This document shows, piece after piece, positions 1-9,803 of a stretch of 64,000 bases of DNA. The number at the start of each line of letters is the position of its first letter. The stretch's first letter is position 1. The position numbers and the translations under genes were made by a program. The stretch lies in the NCBI GenBank assembly GCA_963798985.1, contig CAWCVL010000005.1, positions 1-64,000 of the forward strand, read 5' to 3'. Under the pieces are notes generated by a model. That model did no database searches, was not told the DNA's origin, and saw only the letters and a program-made list of their open reading frames with translations. The stretch comes from JACCTU01 sp963798985 (GTDB lineage: Bacteria; Actinomycetota; Thermoleophilia; Gaiellales; Gaiellaceae).

Positions 1-37
1 GCCAGCGCCGGGGCGTGGGAGACTCGATGGAGGAAGC

Positions 38-2910
38 ATGAAACCTGTGACGCACGCACTGCTGGAGATCCGGCTTCTCGGCCCGTTCGAGGTGCTCGCG
101 GACGGAAGGGTTGCGGACGTGGGCGGATCGAAGCGGCAAGCCTTGCTGGCGATGCTCGCGCTCCGAAACGGTCGCGTCGTCGACGTCGACGCACTCGTCG
201 ACGGCCTGTGGGGGGAGCAGCTCCCGTCCGCCCCGCGGAATGCGCTCCACCACCACATTGCGCGTCTTCGCGCCGCGCTGGGAGAGGCGGCGATCGCCGG
301 GCTCGGCCGACGGGTATTCGTTGAGCGACGCGCATGTGGATGCCGTGCGGTTCGAGGAGCTGCTGGCGGAGACGCGCGGCGCGCTGCGTGACGGCGACGT
401 GCGGGCCGCGGCGGACGCGGTTGCGGCGGCGCTCGACCTCTGGCGCGGGTCGGCCCTGCAGGGCCTCACCGGCACGGCGTGGTTCGACGCCGAGGCGCGC
501 CGGCTCGAGGCGTTGCGTGTGGACGCGCTCGAGGAGCAGTTCGAGGTTGCGCTCGCGCTCGGAGAGCACCGGGAGCTGGTCGCGGCGCTGCGCTCGGCGG
601 TCGCAGACAACTCGTTCAGGGAGCGGCTGTGGGGCCAGCTGATGCTGGCGCTCTACCGCAGCGGCCGGCAGGCGGACGCGCTCGAGGCGTTCCAGGAGGC
701 ACGGCGTGTGCTCGCCGACGAGCTGGGGCTCGAGCCGGGGCCTGAGCTCCGGCGGCTCCAGGAGGCGATCCTCGCGCACGACCCGGCGATCGCCGCGGTC
801 TCCGCGGCCGGCAGGCGCCGCGGCAATCTCCCTGCGCCTTCGACGTCGTTCGTCGGCCGCGAGGACGAGCTCGTCCAGGTCGCCACGCTGCTCCGTACGG
901 CACCGCCAAGTGACGCTCACCGGTCCGCCCGGCGTGGGCAAGAGCCGACTCGCGGTCGAGGCCGCGCGTTCGCTCGAGGACGAGTTTCCGGACGGCATCT
1001 GGCTCGTCGACTTCGCGCGCGCGGGCGGCGCGGACGATGGCGTGCGACTTCTTGCACACGCCGTCGACGCTCGCGGCGCCGACCCGCTCGCGCGCGTGGC
1101 TTCTCGGCTTCGTCACGCAGCGGTTCTGCTCGTTCTCGACGCGTGCGAGCACGTGCTCGACGAGGCAGCGCGGATCGTGTCGACGGTCCTCGCGGAGTGC
1201 CCGCAGGTCCGGATCCTGGCGACGAGCCGCGAGGCGCTCCACGTCGCGAGCGAGGTGAGACTCCCCGTGGCGCCGCTCGAGGCCGCGGCCGTCGAGCTCT
1301 TCCTCGAGCGTGCGCGCGCGGCACGACCCGGATTCGAGGCCGACGCCGAGGCTGTCGCGCTCGCCGGCGAGATTGCCCGGCGCGTCGACGGATTGCCGCT
1401 GGCGATCGAGCTCGCCGCCGCGCGCGTGAACGTGCTCGGTCTCGCGGAGCTCGTCGCCGTCCTCGAGCGGCGCGCGGCGCTCCTGCGCGACAGCCCGGCC
1501 TCGGACCCGACCCGCACCGCGCTGCACGGAGCCTCGTGGAATGGAGCTACGACCTCTTGCACGGGGACGAGAAGACGGTGCTCCAGCAGCTGGCCGTCCA
1601 CCGCGGCGGCGCGTCCCTGCCGTCGCTCGTCGCGCTCGCGGCGAGGCACGGCCTCAACGAGGCGACCGTCGCGTATCTCGTCGCAGCGCTGGTCGACAAG
1701 TCGATCGTGTCGGCCTCGTTCACAGACGGCGCCGCTCGCTACGACATGCTCGACACGGTCCGCGAGTACGTGCTCGAACGCCTCGTCGAGAGCGGCGCGG
1801 CTCGCCGCCGCCCGCGGCGCGCACGCCGAATACTTCGCGGCACTCGCCGACGAGGCGCGCGTCGAGCTGCGCGGGCCGGAATGGCTGCGCTGGGAACGTC
1901 GCCTGGAGCTGGAAAACGACAATCTCTGGGCTGCGCTGGCGTACGCTCGCGACGCGCCCGACCCTGCCGTCGCGGTTCGGCTCGGCACGTTGGGGTGGTA
2001 CTTCGCGCTGGCCGACCGCGTCTCCGAGGGGCGGCGCTTCCTCGAGCTCGCCCTCTCTGCCACGGACGATGACGCTCCGGTCGAGTTGCGGATCGAGCAG
2101 CTCGCCGACCTCTGCTACATCGCAACCGAAGAGTTCGATCTCGGCCCCGCGCTCATGGCAGGCGAACGCGCGGTTTCGCTTGCCGCGACCGCTGCGGCAC
2201 CATGGCAGCGCGGCTTCGCTCAACTGATGCTCGCGCTCGCCCTTGGGCAATCGGGCGACGTCGAACGCGCTGCCACGATGGCGGACGACGCGGCCGCCGC
2301 GTTCGAGGCGGCTAGAGACGACTGGGGCATCGCAGCGAGCAGCCTCATTCGCGCAATGGGTGCGGCGCACGCCGGCGACGTCTCTACCGTCACTGCGACG
2401 GCCTCGGTCGCCCGCCGTCACTCGGACGCGGTCGGATACGACGCGTTTCGCGCCCCGGCGCTGCTGCTCGAAGCGTGGGCGGCCGAAGGACGCGGGGAAG
2501 ACGCGGCCGCGGTGGATGCATACCGGCGCGCGTTCGAGCTCGCCGGGCGAATCGGGTTCGGCGACCACGCGGCGTTCGCTCTCGCCGGACTCGGAGCGAT
2601 CGCTCTCGCGAACGGCGATCTGCGCAAGGCCGAGGAGCTCCAGCGACAGGCGCTTGCGACAGCCGAGGCAGCCCAAGCGCCGTGGGTCACGGCCCAGGCA
2701 CGTGTCGAGCTCGCGCGGATCGCCGCGGCGTCCGGAAACACTGACGAAGCCGATCGCCTGTACCGCGAGGTCCTCGAGTGGTCGACGATGCAACGGCCGC
2801 ACCAGGCACGCGAGAGCCTCTTCGTCGCGCTCGCCGGCAACCCCGCCACGGCAGCAGAGCGCGGGCTCGCCGAGATCGCCGAGCCCCGCCCCGACACCGC
2901 GCTCACCTAG
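38..2910 (+). pseudogene. SARP/BTAD transcriptional regulator with NB-ARC ATPase and TPR domains, four frameshifts
   Basis: AfsR-like transcriptional regulator of about 950 residues if read through. The ATG at 38 follows a GGAGG site. The pieces are a winged-helix DNA-binding domain (RLLGPFEVLADG onward), a BTAD domain reaching about 780 (ALYRSGRQADALEAF), a STAND ATPase with Walker A GPPGVGKS near 930 and a DGLPLAIELAAAR sensor motif near 1390, and TPR-like helices to the stop at 2910. The reading frame changes near 300, 905, 1530 and 1800 (frames 2, 0, 1, 0, 1), but conserved sequence continues across every break with nothing missing, so sequencing indels are likelier than decay. Family members bind DNA in response to an unknown ligand. 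The identity is firm; whether it is intact in the cell is not. Confidence 0.8.
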
Positions 2911-3006
2911 AGCTGGCAGAAGCGCCGTCGCGCCTGGCAGAGCGTTGGCATCGGCGCTGACGAGCCTTCGTGGCGTCAGAAGACAGACCCAACCGGAGGC
3001 TCGAAC

Positions 3007-3615
3007 ATGAGCACAACCACGATCGAGGACCCGATGAAGGACGCCCGCCGCCGGATCGACCGGCTGCAGGCATTCGCGCCAATTGGTGCCGCTGCGGATA
3101 GCTCACGGATCCGGCGGCACCTCGACGCGCTGCACCGGGAGGAGGCATCCGTCCTGGCCGCGGCCCGCGGGGCCCCCGACGAGGTCGACGAGAAGCTCGG
3201 GCAGCTAAGGACGAGGCTCGCGGTCGCCGAGAACTCGCTGTTCGCAGACGTCTCCGACGAGTGGACGACGTTCGCGGCCGCCGTCGAGGACGAGCTCCGC
3301 AGCTGGGACACCTACATCGAGCGGCTGCAGGCGACGGCCGCGACGAAGGCCGGGAATGCGCGCGAGCGGGCCGAGGCGGCGATTGCCAACGTCCGCACCC
3401 AGCTGATCGCGGTCTACGAACGCCTCGCCCAGGCGCGCGCGGACGTCAACGGCGCCTGGCACGAGCAAAGGAGCCACGTCGGCGCGGCTCGCGACGAGCT
3501 CGAACAGAAGGCCGCCGAACTGTCGGCCAGACTTCAATCTGAGAAGGAGCGAGGACATGAACGAACGCCTCCGCCCTCGTGGCCGCAGTCGTCGCGGCGT
3601 GCGTCGGGGTGCTGA
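3007..3615 (+). CDS. Predicted coiled-coil protein
   Basis: A 202-residue soluble, helical protein rich in Ala, Glu and Arg. Long stretches of charged heptad-like sequence run from about residue 20 to 180, with no signal peptide or membrane segment. I do not recognise a family. The last 20 or so residues (after QSEKERGHE) turn Pro/Arg-rich and overlap the next start at 3557, so the true C-terminus may be shorter or altered by an indel near 3563. It lies 96 bases after the SARP-type regulator and just ahead of small membrane-protein genes, which suggests an envelope or stress role, but that is only context. Confidence 0.6.
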   Translation: MSTTTIEDPMKDARRRIDRLQAFAPIGAAADSSRIRRHLDALHREEASVLAAARGAPDEVDEKLGQLRTRLAVAENSLFADVSDEWTTFAAAVEDELRSWDTYIERLQATAATKAGNARERAEAAIANVRTQLIAVYERLAQARADVNGAWHEQRSHVGAARDELEQKAAELSARLQSEKERGHERTPPPSWPQSSRRASGC

Positions 3616-3705
3616 TGGTCCAGGCCGGCGTCGCGAAGCGTCAGCTCTCGTGGCGGACAGAAGACGAGCCGTCAAAGGCGGCGGCGGTGATCGCGCGACG
3701 GCGCG
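3557..3705 (+). pseudogene. Small single-span membrane protein, probable frameshift
   Basis: An ATG at 3557 follows a weak GAGGA site. After a one-base shift near 3563 the downstream frame encodes a clear hydrophobic helix (ALVAAVVAACVGVLMVQAG) followed by a charged tail. The hydrophobic stretch makes a real small membrane protein plausible, but the start and the helix are in different frames and the end is not defined because the DUF1003 gene begins at 3706. Not recognised as a named family. Confidence 0.3.
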
Positions 3706-4138
3706 GTGGCCGGCTTCGACCCTCGACGGCTCCCGCACCCCCGGCTCGAGCCGAACCCGGCACTCGTCCAGGAGGCCAAAGAGCGAGCGCAGAGCGTCGA
3801 GAACCGAATCGCGGATCGGATCACCGCGTTCGCCGGGTCGATGCGGTTCGTCTACATCCACATTGCCTGGTTCAGCTGCTGGATCGCGTTCCGCGTCGAG
3901 CACTACCCCTATGGGCTTGCTGACGATGATCGTCTCGCTCGAGGCGATCTTCCTCTCGACCTTCGTGATGATCAGCCAGAACCGGGCCGACGCGAAGCGT
4001 CAGGTGATCGCCGACCAGCAATGGCAGACCGTCAAGAAAGAGGACGGGCAAAACGAAGAGCTGCTCGAGCTCTCGCGTCAGATCCTCGACCTCGCGAAGG
4101 CGATTCACGCCGAGACGCCCCGGCGACCGGCAGCGTAA
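3706..4138 (+). CDS. DUF1003 membrane protein (one frameshift)
   Basis: DUF1003 family protein of unknown function, with two membrane helices and a cytoplasmic helical tail. The first frame gives SVENRIADRITAFAGSMRF and the first membrane segment; after HYPY near 3905 the frame shifts and continues with GLLTMIVSLEAIFLSTFVMI, the signature second helix, then a charged tail to the stop at 4138. The two halves join with no missing residues, so a single extra base in the CCCCTATGGG stretch explains the break. The start is a GTG at 3706. It sits in a run of small membrane-protein genes with HdeD next. Confidence 0.75.
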
Positions 4139-4380
4139 GAGCGGCGACTCTCCGCACCCGAGCGCGTGCGTCTCGCAGACTCGATTCGCTGAAGGTGCTG
4201 GAGCGCGTGACATCGCCTGACGCCGTCGAGGGCCTGCCGTCGGAGGCGCTGCACTCTTGCCGAGGACGACTGACTCGCGAACAGCTGCTGGCAGCACGGA
4301 CGGTGGCCGTGGCAGCGACCTGGCATCGACGCCGCGCACGCTTCGTCGTGCAACTGACAGCAACGGAACGGAGGTAGGAG

Positions 4381-5007
4381 ATGGAAACGATGTTCGACCG
4401 CGCCGCGAAGACCTCGCGGACGCTGGTTACGAAGATGCGGTGGGTGCTCGGCCTGCACGGCCTGGCGTCCGTCGTGTTCGGCGTGATGATTCTCGCCTGG
4501 CCCGGCATCAGCGTCTACGCGCTCACGATCCTGTTCGGCGCCTACACGCTCGCGACGGGCATCCTCGAGTTCGGCACCGCGTTCACCGCGCAGGGGAAGG
4601 AGGAGCGCGCGTGGCTGATCCTGAGGGGCCTTCTCGGGATCACCGTCGGCGTGCTGGTCTTCGCCTGGCCCGACATCTCGGCGCTCGTGCTCCTGTACGT
4701 GATCGGCGCGTATGCCGTTGCGTTCGGCATCCTGTGCGTCGGCGCGTCGTTCCGGCTTCCACTGGACGGTCGCGACACGGCGTTGATGATCCTGACGGGC
4801 CTCGTCGCGATCGTCTTCGGGATCGTGATCTTCGCGGAGCCGGGCGCAGGTGCGCTCGCCATGCTCGGACTGATCGCGGCCTTCGCGCTTGTCACCGGGA
4901 TCAGCGAGCTCGTCGTCTCGATCGCCGGCGAGAAGCTGCTCGAGCGGAAGGTGAAGACCTTCGCATCGCGTTGGCAGTCGCTCAAGACGCCGGAGCCGTC
5001 GCACTGA
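4381..5007 (+). CDS. HdeD family membrane protein (DUF308)
   Basis: A 208-residue integral membrane protein with six hydrophobic segments arranged as three helical hairpins, the repeat pattern of the DUF308/HdeD family. Conserved elements such as FGVMILAWPGIS and GVLVFAWPDIS show the internal repeat. HdeD of Escherichia coli is tied to acid resistance; the role here is unknown. The ATG at 4381 has a strong GGAGGTAGGAG site. The stop overlaps the next start (TGATG), so the downstream membrane gene is probably translationally coupled. The 240 bases before the gene hold no coding sequence that I can support. Confidence 0.85.
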   Translation: METMFDRAAKTSRTLVTKMRWVLGLHGLASVVFGVMILAWPGISVYALTILFGAYTLATGILEFGTAFTAQGKEERAWLILRGLLGITVGVLVFAWPDISALVLLYVIGAYAVAFGILCVGASFRLPLDGRDTALMILTGLVAIVFGIVIFAEPGAGALAMLGLIAAFALVTGISELVVSIAGEKLLERKVKTFASRWQSLKTPEPSH

Positions 5008-5562
5008 TGGTCGATCTGCTCGACCGCACGTCCTCGGAGCCGGCGACCAGCTCGCCGGCTCCGCGTGCATCTGTCGACCTGCCACCCGTCCTCGACCGAG
5101 ACGTCCGCTTCGGCGCGGCCGTCTACGGATCGTTCCTCGCCGCGTCCGTGATCGGCATCGCCTACGAGTCGGGGGCGGGCGCCCGAACGATGACCGCATC
5201 GCTGCTCGGGTCGATGCTGGTCTTCTGGGCAGCGCACGTGTGGTCGGACGCCGTCGGCGAGCGAATACGCCTCGGCGAGGCGTTCCGGCCTCGCGACGTG
5301 CTCTTGATCGCGCGTCGGGAATGGCCTCTCGTCGAAGCCGCTGCCCTCCCGTCCATCCTCCTCGCGCTCGCGTGGGCCGGAGCGTGGTCTCGCTCGACGG
5401 GCGCGACGCTCGCGGCTCGCTGCAGCGCTCGCGCAGGTCGTCGGTTGGGGAGTCGCTGCGGGCCGGCGCCGCGGAGGGAGCTGGCTCACAGCCACCGTAC
5501 TGGGCGCGGGCAACGGCGTGCTCGCAGTCCTCCTGCTCGTCGCGGAGCGGGGTTTCCATTGA
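5007..5562 (+). CDS. Four-helix membrane protein of unknown function (one frameshift)
   Basis: Predicted integral membrane protein of about 185 residues. The ATG at 5007 overlaps the HdeD stop. Two membrane helices (about residues 38-75) are followed by a charged loop (SDAVGERIRLGEAF) and a third helix (ALPSILLALAWAGAWS). Near 5420-5430 the frame shifts by one base and continues as LAQVVGWGVAAG and a last helix GNGVLAVLLLVAERGFH, ending with TGA at 5560-5562. The layout resembles small actinobacterial membrane proteins found beside AI-2E transporters; I know no function for them. Confidence 0.6.
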
Positions 5563-5593
5563 GCGGCGTCGAGTCGTCAAGGGAGCGGGAGCG

Positions 5594-6638
5594 GTGAACG
5601 TGCCGCCGGTGAGCGAGAACCTCGACCGGGCGGCGGCCTGGACGTGGCGGTTGCTCGTCTGCGCGTCCGCGCTGGCCGTCCTCCTCGCGCTGGTCTGGTA
5701 CGTGCGGGTAATCGCGCTGCCGATCGCGGTCGCGCTCACGATCGCGCCGGCGCTGTCGCCGGTGGCCTCGTGGTTCCGCGGCCGGCGCCACCTCGAGCGG
5801 GCGGCGGCCGGGCTCGCCCTGCTGACCGGGCTCGCCGTCGTCGCGTTGCTCGTCTCGATCGTGGCCGTCTCGGTCGTCCAGCAGTTCGACGAGCTCGTCG
5901 ACTCGGTCGCCCGCGCCGTCGACGACATCGTCGCCGAGCTCGAGAGCGAGCCCTTCAACCTCACGCTCGCGGACGACTTCCGGTCGACGCTGGAGGACTC
6001 GTGGCGGCAAGCGTCCGGCTATGCCGCCTCGCGCGTGCAGGCGGGCGCCGGCATCGTCACCGGCGTCGCGCTCGCCGTCGCGATGCTCTACTTCGTGCTG
6101 CGGGACGGCGGCGATCTCTGGGCGTCGATCCTGCGGCGCTTCCCGTCCGACACGCGCCCGGCGGTCGATCGTGCGGGCCGCCGCGCGTGGGGCGCCCTCG
6201 GCGGGTTCGTTCGCGCGACGGCGCAGGTCGCGACGGTCGACGCGCTGCTGATCGGGGCCGGGCTCTGGCTGCTCGGCGTCCCGCTTGCATTCGCACTAGC
6301 GGTGCTCGTGTTCATGGGCTCGTTCGTGCCGTACGTCGGCGCGTTCGCCTCCGGCCTCGTCGCGGTGCTCGTCGGCTTCGCGGACGGCGGCTGGGAGCTC
6401 GCACTCGCGGTCCTCGGCCTGGTCGTCGCCGTTCAACTCCTCGAGGGCACGTTCCTCCAGCCGACGATCCAGAGCCGTATGCGTCCACCTGCACCCGGCG
6501 GTCGTGCTGCTCGCCGTGACGGCGGGCGGCTCGCTCTTCGGGATCGCCGGTGCGTTCCTGGCCGTGCCGGTGGCCGCCGTCGTCGTCGCCGTCCACGGGT
6601 CGCTAGCCGGAGAGAAGCCGTCCTCCGGAACGTCGTAG
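5594..6638 (+). CDS. AI-2E family transporter / PerM-like permease (one frameshift)
   Basis: AI-2E exporter superfamily protein of about 347 residues with the usual eight hydrophobic segments: two pairs at the N-terminus, a soluble segment (residues about 95-140) and the C-terminal helices with GSFVPYVGAFASGLVAVLVG. The GTG start at 5594 follows a GGGAGCGGGAG site. Near 6480 the frame shifts (QPTIQSR, then VHLHPAVVLLAVTAGG in the next frame) and the protein ends at 6638 in GEKPSSGTS. The substrate cannot be told from sequence; relatives export AI-2 or act as Na/H antiporters. Confidence 0.8.
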
Positions 6639-6727
6639 AGGGGCCTTGGAAGTCCGGCCGGCTCGCGGCCACGACGACTTCCAGCGCGGGTTGCGGGCCG
6701 CCAACTGGCACACTCGTCCATCGTCTA

Positions 6728-7089
6728 ATGGACTCGATGAAACGACTCGTCCTGGTTGGGCTCGCCCTCGTCCTCGTCGCCGGTTGCGGTGCAGGCGAGC
6801 GCTGGGCGGCTGCACCGAGGAGGAGGCGAAGGAGATCACCGCCGACCCCGACGTCAAGGTGACGATCATTCAGGCGACCCCGCGCAAGCCGGATCAGCAG
6901 CCGGTCGCCGCGATCTACCCCGAGGGCGCGAAGCCCGAGGACGCCGAGCTCCGAAAGGTCAAGATGCAGGGCCAGGACGCGTGGGAGTACAACGACAAGG
7001 AGAACGACTTCTGCCTCTACGTCTGGTTCGACGAGGCGACGAACGGCTTCCTCGCCCAAGCGAGCCATTGCGTGGGTGTCCCCGCCTGA
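6728..7089 (+). CDS. Small lipoprotein of unknown function (one frameshift)
   Basis: The ATG at 6728 (or 6737) opens a lipoprotein signal peptide, KRLVLVGLALVLVAGC, with the lipobox cysteine following VAG. The frame breaks near 6800, where the mature domain TEEEAKEITADPDVKVTIIQ continues in another frame to a stop at 7089. The mature part is short (about 90 residues), acidic, and holds two cysteines (DFCLYVWF, ASHCVGV) that could pair outside the cell. No named family recognised. It precedes valS but is separated from it by a promoter-like -10 box. Confidence 0.55.
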
Positions 7090-7097
7090 TCGGCGGC

Positions 7098-7103
7098 TAT
7101 ACT
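7098..7103 (+). promoter_or_regulatory. Candidate -10 box of the valS promoter
   Basis: TATACT, a near-perfect actinobacterial -10 hexamer, lies 35 bases before the valS start. No convincing -35 box is visible at the standard spacing. Confidence 0.45.
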
Positions 7104-7137
7104 CGACGCATAGTCGCTGCCTGACCTGACCGGATCG

Positions 7138-9564
7138 ATGGAACCCCTCTACAAGCCGGAGGGCGTCGAGGCGCGCTGGCAAGAGACCTGGGAGGCCGAA
7201 GGCCTCTACAACGCCGAGGTCGACCCGGCGCGAGAGCCGTACACGATCGCGTTTCCGCTGCCGAACGTCACCGGCGAGCTGCACATGGGGCACGCGCTCA
7301 ACGCCTCGATCCAGGACGCCCTGATCCGCTGGCACCGGATGCGCGGCTTCAATGCGCTCTGGCAGACCGGGTACGACCACGCGGGCATCGCAACGCAGAA
7401 CGTCGTCGAACGTGAGCTCGCGAAGGAAGGGCTGACGCGCTACGACCTCGGCCGTGAGGCGTTCCTCGAACGCGTGTGGGCGTGGCTCGAAAAGTATGGG
7501 CTGGTGATCATGGGGCAGCTTCGCTCTTTGGGCGCGTCGATGGACTACCGCCGCGAGCGGATGACGATGGACGAGCGTTACGTGCGCGCGGTGCTGCGCT
7601 TCTTCGTCCACCTGTACGGCAAGGAATTGATCTACCGCGCGAACCGGATCGTCAACTGGTGCCCGCGCGACGCCTCGGCGATCTCGGACCTCGAGGTGAA
7701 CCACATTCCAGTGGACGACACGCTTTCGTGGATCCGCTACGCAATTGCCGGAGAGTCCGGGCACGTGACGATCGCGACCGTGCGCCCGGCGACGATGCTC
7801 GCGGACACCGGCGTCGCGGTGAACCCGAACGACGAGCGCTACAAGCACCTGATCGGCAAGGAGGCGATCGTGCCGATCGTCGAGCGCCGCGTGCCGATCA
7901 TCGGCGACGAGCGAGTCGAGCTGGACTTCGGGACCGGCGCGCTCAAGATCACGCCCGGGCACGACCCGATGGACTTCGACATCGGCAGAGACCACGGGCT
8001 CGAGGAGCTCACGGTGATCGGTCTCGACGGCCGCATGAACGAGGCGGCCGGCGAGTTCGCCGGTCTCACGCAGAAAGAGGCGAACGAGCGGATCGTCGAG
8101 CGCCTTCGCGAACAGGGCTTGCTCGAGCAACAGGAGCCGTACCGGCACGCGGTCGGACACTGCGACCGGTGCGGGACGCGGATCGAGCCGCTGATCACGC
8201 TCCAGTGGTGGGTGACGATGAAGCCGCTGGCGGAGCCCGCCGCAGCCGCGATCCGCGACGGTCGCGTCGTCTTCACTCCGGAGCAGCAGAACGCCGTCGC
8301 GCTCAACTGGCTCGACAACATCCGCGACTGGTGCATCTCGCGGCAGATCTGGTGGGGGCACCGGATCCCTGCGTGGTACTGCCACGACGGGCACACGACG
8401 GTCGCCGAGAGCGCGCCGGACGCCTGCGCGGAGTGCGGCTCGACCGAGATCCACCAGGACGAGGACGTCCTCGACACGTGGTTCTCGTCAGCGCTCTGGC
8501 CCTTCGCGACGCTCGGCTGGCCGGAGCAGACGCCGGACCTCGACTACTTCTATCCGAACGACGTGAACGCGACCGACCGCGGAATCATCTTCCTCTGGGA
8601 GACGCGGATGATCATGGCGGGGCTCGAACTGATGGGTGAGGTGCCGTTCCACGACGTGATCATCCACTCGACGATCCAGACGCCGGACGGACGTCGCATG
8701 TCGAAGAGCCTCGGCACCGGCATCGACCCGCTCGAGGTGATCGGCTCGCACGGCGCCGACGCGACGCGGTACGGGCTGCTCAAGATGTCCTCGACGCAGG
8801 ACGTGCGCTTCAACGTCGGGATGATCGACGAGGGGCGCAAGCTCGCGAACAAGTTGTGGAACGTGTCGCGCCTGGTGCTGGCGAACGCCGGCGACGCGCG
8901 GCCCGACGTGCGGCCGGCGAGCATCGAGGAGCGTTGGATTCTCGCGCGGCTCGACGCGGCGCGCGGCCACATCGAGCGCGAGCTCGAAGCCTTCGACTTC
9001 GCCGGCACCGTGAACACGCTCTACCGGGTCACGTTCGACGACTTCTGCGACTGGTACGCGGAGGCAATCAAGCCGCGGCTCTACGAAGGCGGCGACGAGG
9101 ATGCGCGTGCCACCGCGCTCGCCGCGCTCGAGCGGCTGCTCAAGCTGCTCCATCCCGTGATGCCGCACGTCACCGAGGAGATCTGGTCGAACCTGCCCGA
9201 TCGCACGTCCAGGCTGATCGTCGCCGAGTGGCCGGGTGCGGACCCGCGCTTCGCCGAGTTCGGCGACGCGCTCGTGCGCGTGCAGGACGCTGCGGCGATC
9301 TTCCGCCGAAGCCAGGTGCAGGTCGAGCTCGAGCCCGATGAGCGCCGCATCTTCGAAGCGGTCGTCCGGCCGGAGCGCGTGAAGGCGAACGGCAACGCAA
9401 AGCTCGAGATCGACCGCCTGCGCAAGGAGGTCGAGCGCTCCCAGAAAATGCTCGGCAACGAGCGCTTCGTCGCGAACGCGGCGCCCGAGGTGGTCGAGGC
9501 CGAGCGCGAGAAGCTCGAGCGTTACGAGCGCGAGCTACGCGCGCTCGAGAGCTCGACGAACTAG
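7138..9564 (+). CDS. valS: Valine-tRNA ligase
   Basis: Class I aminoacyl-tRNA synthetase that charges tRNA-Val in the cytoplasm. It is 808 residues, slightly shorter than the usual 850-950. The HIGH motif appears as HMGHALN at about residue 49, preceded by PNVTGEL; an editing (CP1) domain follows, with zinc-finger-like CDRCGTRIEP and CHDG/CAECG pairs; KMSKS appears as MSKSLGTGIDP near residue 521. The anticodon-binding helical domain and a C-terminal coiled-coil tRNA arm (LEIDRLRKEVERSQKML) complete it. The frame is unbroken, in contrast to its upstream neighbours. It is probably a single-gene transcript starting from the TATACT box. Confidence 0.97.
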   Translation: MEPLYKPEGVEARWQETWEAEGLYNAEVDPAREPYTIAFPLPNVTGELHMGHALNASIQDALIRWHRMRGFNALWQTGYDHAGIATQNVVERELAKEGLTRYDLGREAFLERVWAWLEKYGLVIMGQLRSLGASMDYRRERMTMDERYVRAVLRFFVHLYGKELIYRANRIVNWCPRDASAISDLEVNHIPVDDTLSWIRYAIAGESGHVTIATVRPATMLADTGVAVNPNDERYKHLIGKEAIVPIVERRVPIIGDERVELDFGTGALKITPGHDPMDFDIGRDHGLEELTVIGLDGRMNEAAGEFAGLTQKEANERIVERLREQGLLEQQEPYRHAVGHCDRCGTRIEPLITLQWWVTMKPLAEPAAAAIRDGRVVFTPEQQNAVALNWLDNIRDWCISRQIWWGHRIPAWYCHDGHTTVAESAPDACAECGSTEIHQDEDVLDTWFSSALWPFATLGWPEQTPDLDYFYPNDVNATDRGIIFLWETRMIMAGLELMGEVPFHDVIIHSTIQTPDGRRMSKSLGTGIDPLEVIGSHGADATRYGLLKMSSTQDVRFNVGMIDEGRKLANKLWNVSRLVLANAGDARPDVRPASIEERWILARLDAARGHIERELEAFDFAGTVNTLYRVTFDDFCDWYAEAIKPRLYEGGDEDARATALAALERLLKLLHPVMPHVTEEIWSNLPDRTSRLIVAEWPGADPRFAEFGDALVRVQDAAAIFRRSQVQVELEPDERRIFEAVVRPERVKANGNAKLEIDRLRKEVERSQKMLGNERFVANAAPEVVEAEREKLERYERELRALESSTN

Positions 9565-9618
9565 CCTCGGCCTAGCCATACGAAGAGACGTCAGACTCAA
9601 TCGGGAGGGCCCTCACCA

Positions 9619-9762
9619 ATGGCCAAGAAGACGACGAAGCAGCGGATCCGCGAGGAAGTCAAGGCTGATCAGCCTCGGTACGACGAAGTGACTCGCAGGC
9701 TCGAGGCCGCGATCGAGCGGTATGGGAAGCTCGCGGAGCAGCGCAAGCCCACCACCCAATAG
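9619..9762 (+). CDS. 47-residue basic protein, unknown function
   Basis: A short gene with ATG at 9619 and a GGGAGGG site about ten bases upstream. The protein starts MAKKTTKQRIREEVKADQ and is strongly charged and helical, with no cysteine or hydrophobic segment. Codon use is typical of the neighbours and it fills the gap between valS and the zinc peptidase neatly. Family unknown. It could be a small nucleic-acid or ribosome-associated protein, but nothing in the sequence proves this. Confidence 0.5.
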   Translation: MAKKTTKQRIREEVKADQPRYDEVTRRLEAAIERYGKLAEQRKPTTQ

Positions 9763-9803
9763 CCACGCGGATTCGCGTTTGACGGGCGGGGAAGACCCAT
9801 CCC

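Noticed and set aside
6710..6735. tRNA-like CCATCGTCTAATGG before the lipoprotein
   Set aside because: It resembles the D arm of some tRNAs but nothing downstream folds into a cloverleaf; it overlaps a lipoprotein signal peptide.
6433..8454. 673-codon minus-strand open frame
   Set aside because: It lies antisense to valS and the AI-2E gene, has antisense-type composition (rich in Arg, Val, Asp, His) and no recognisable domain.
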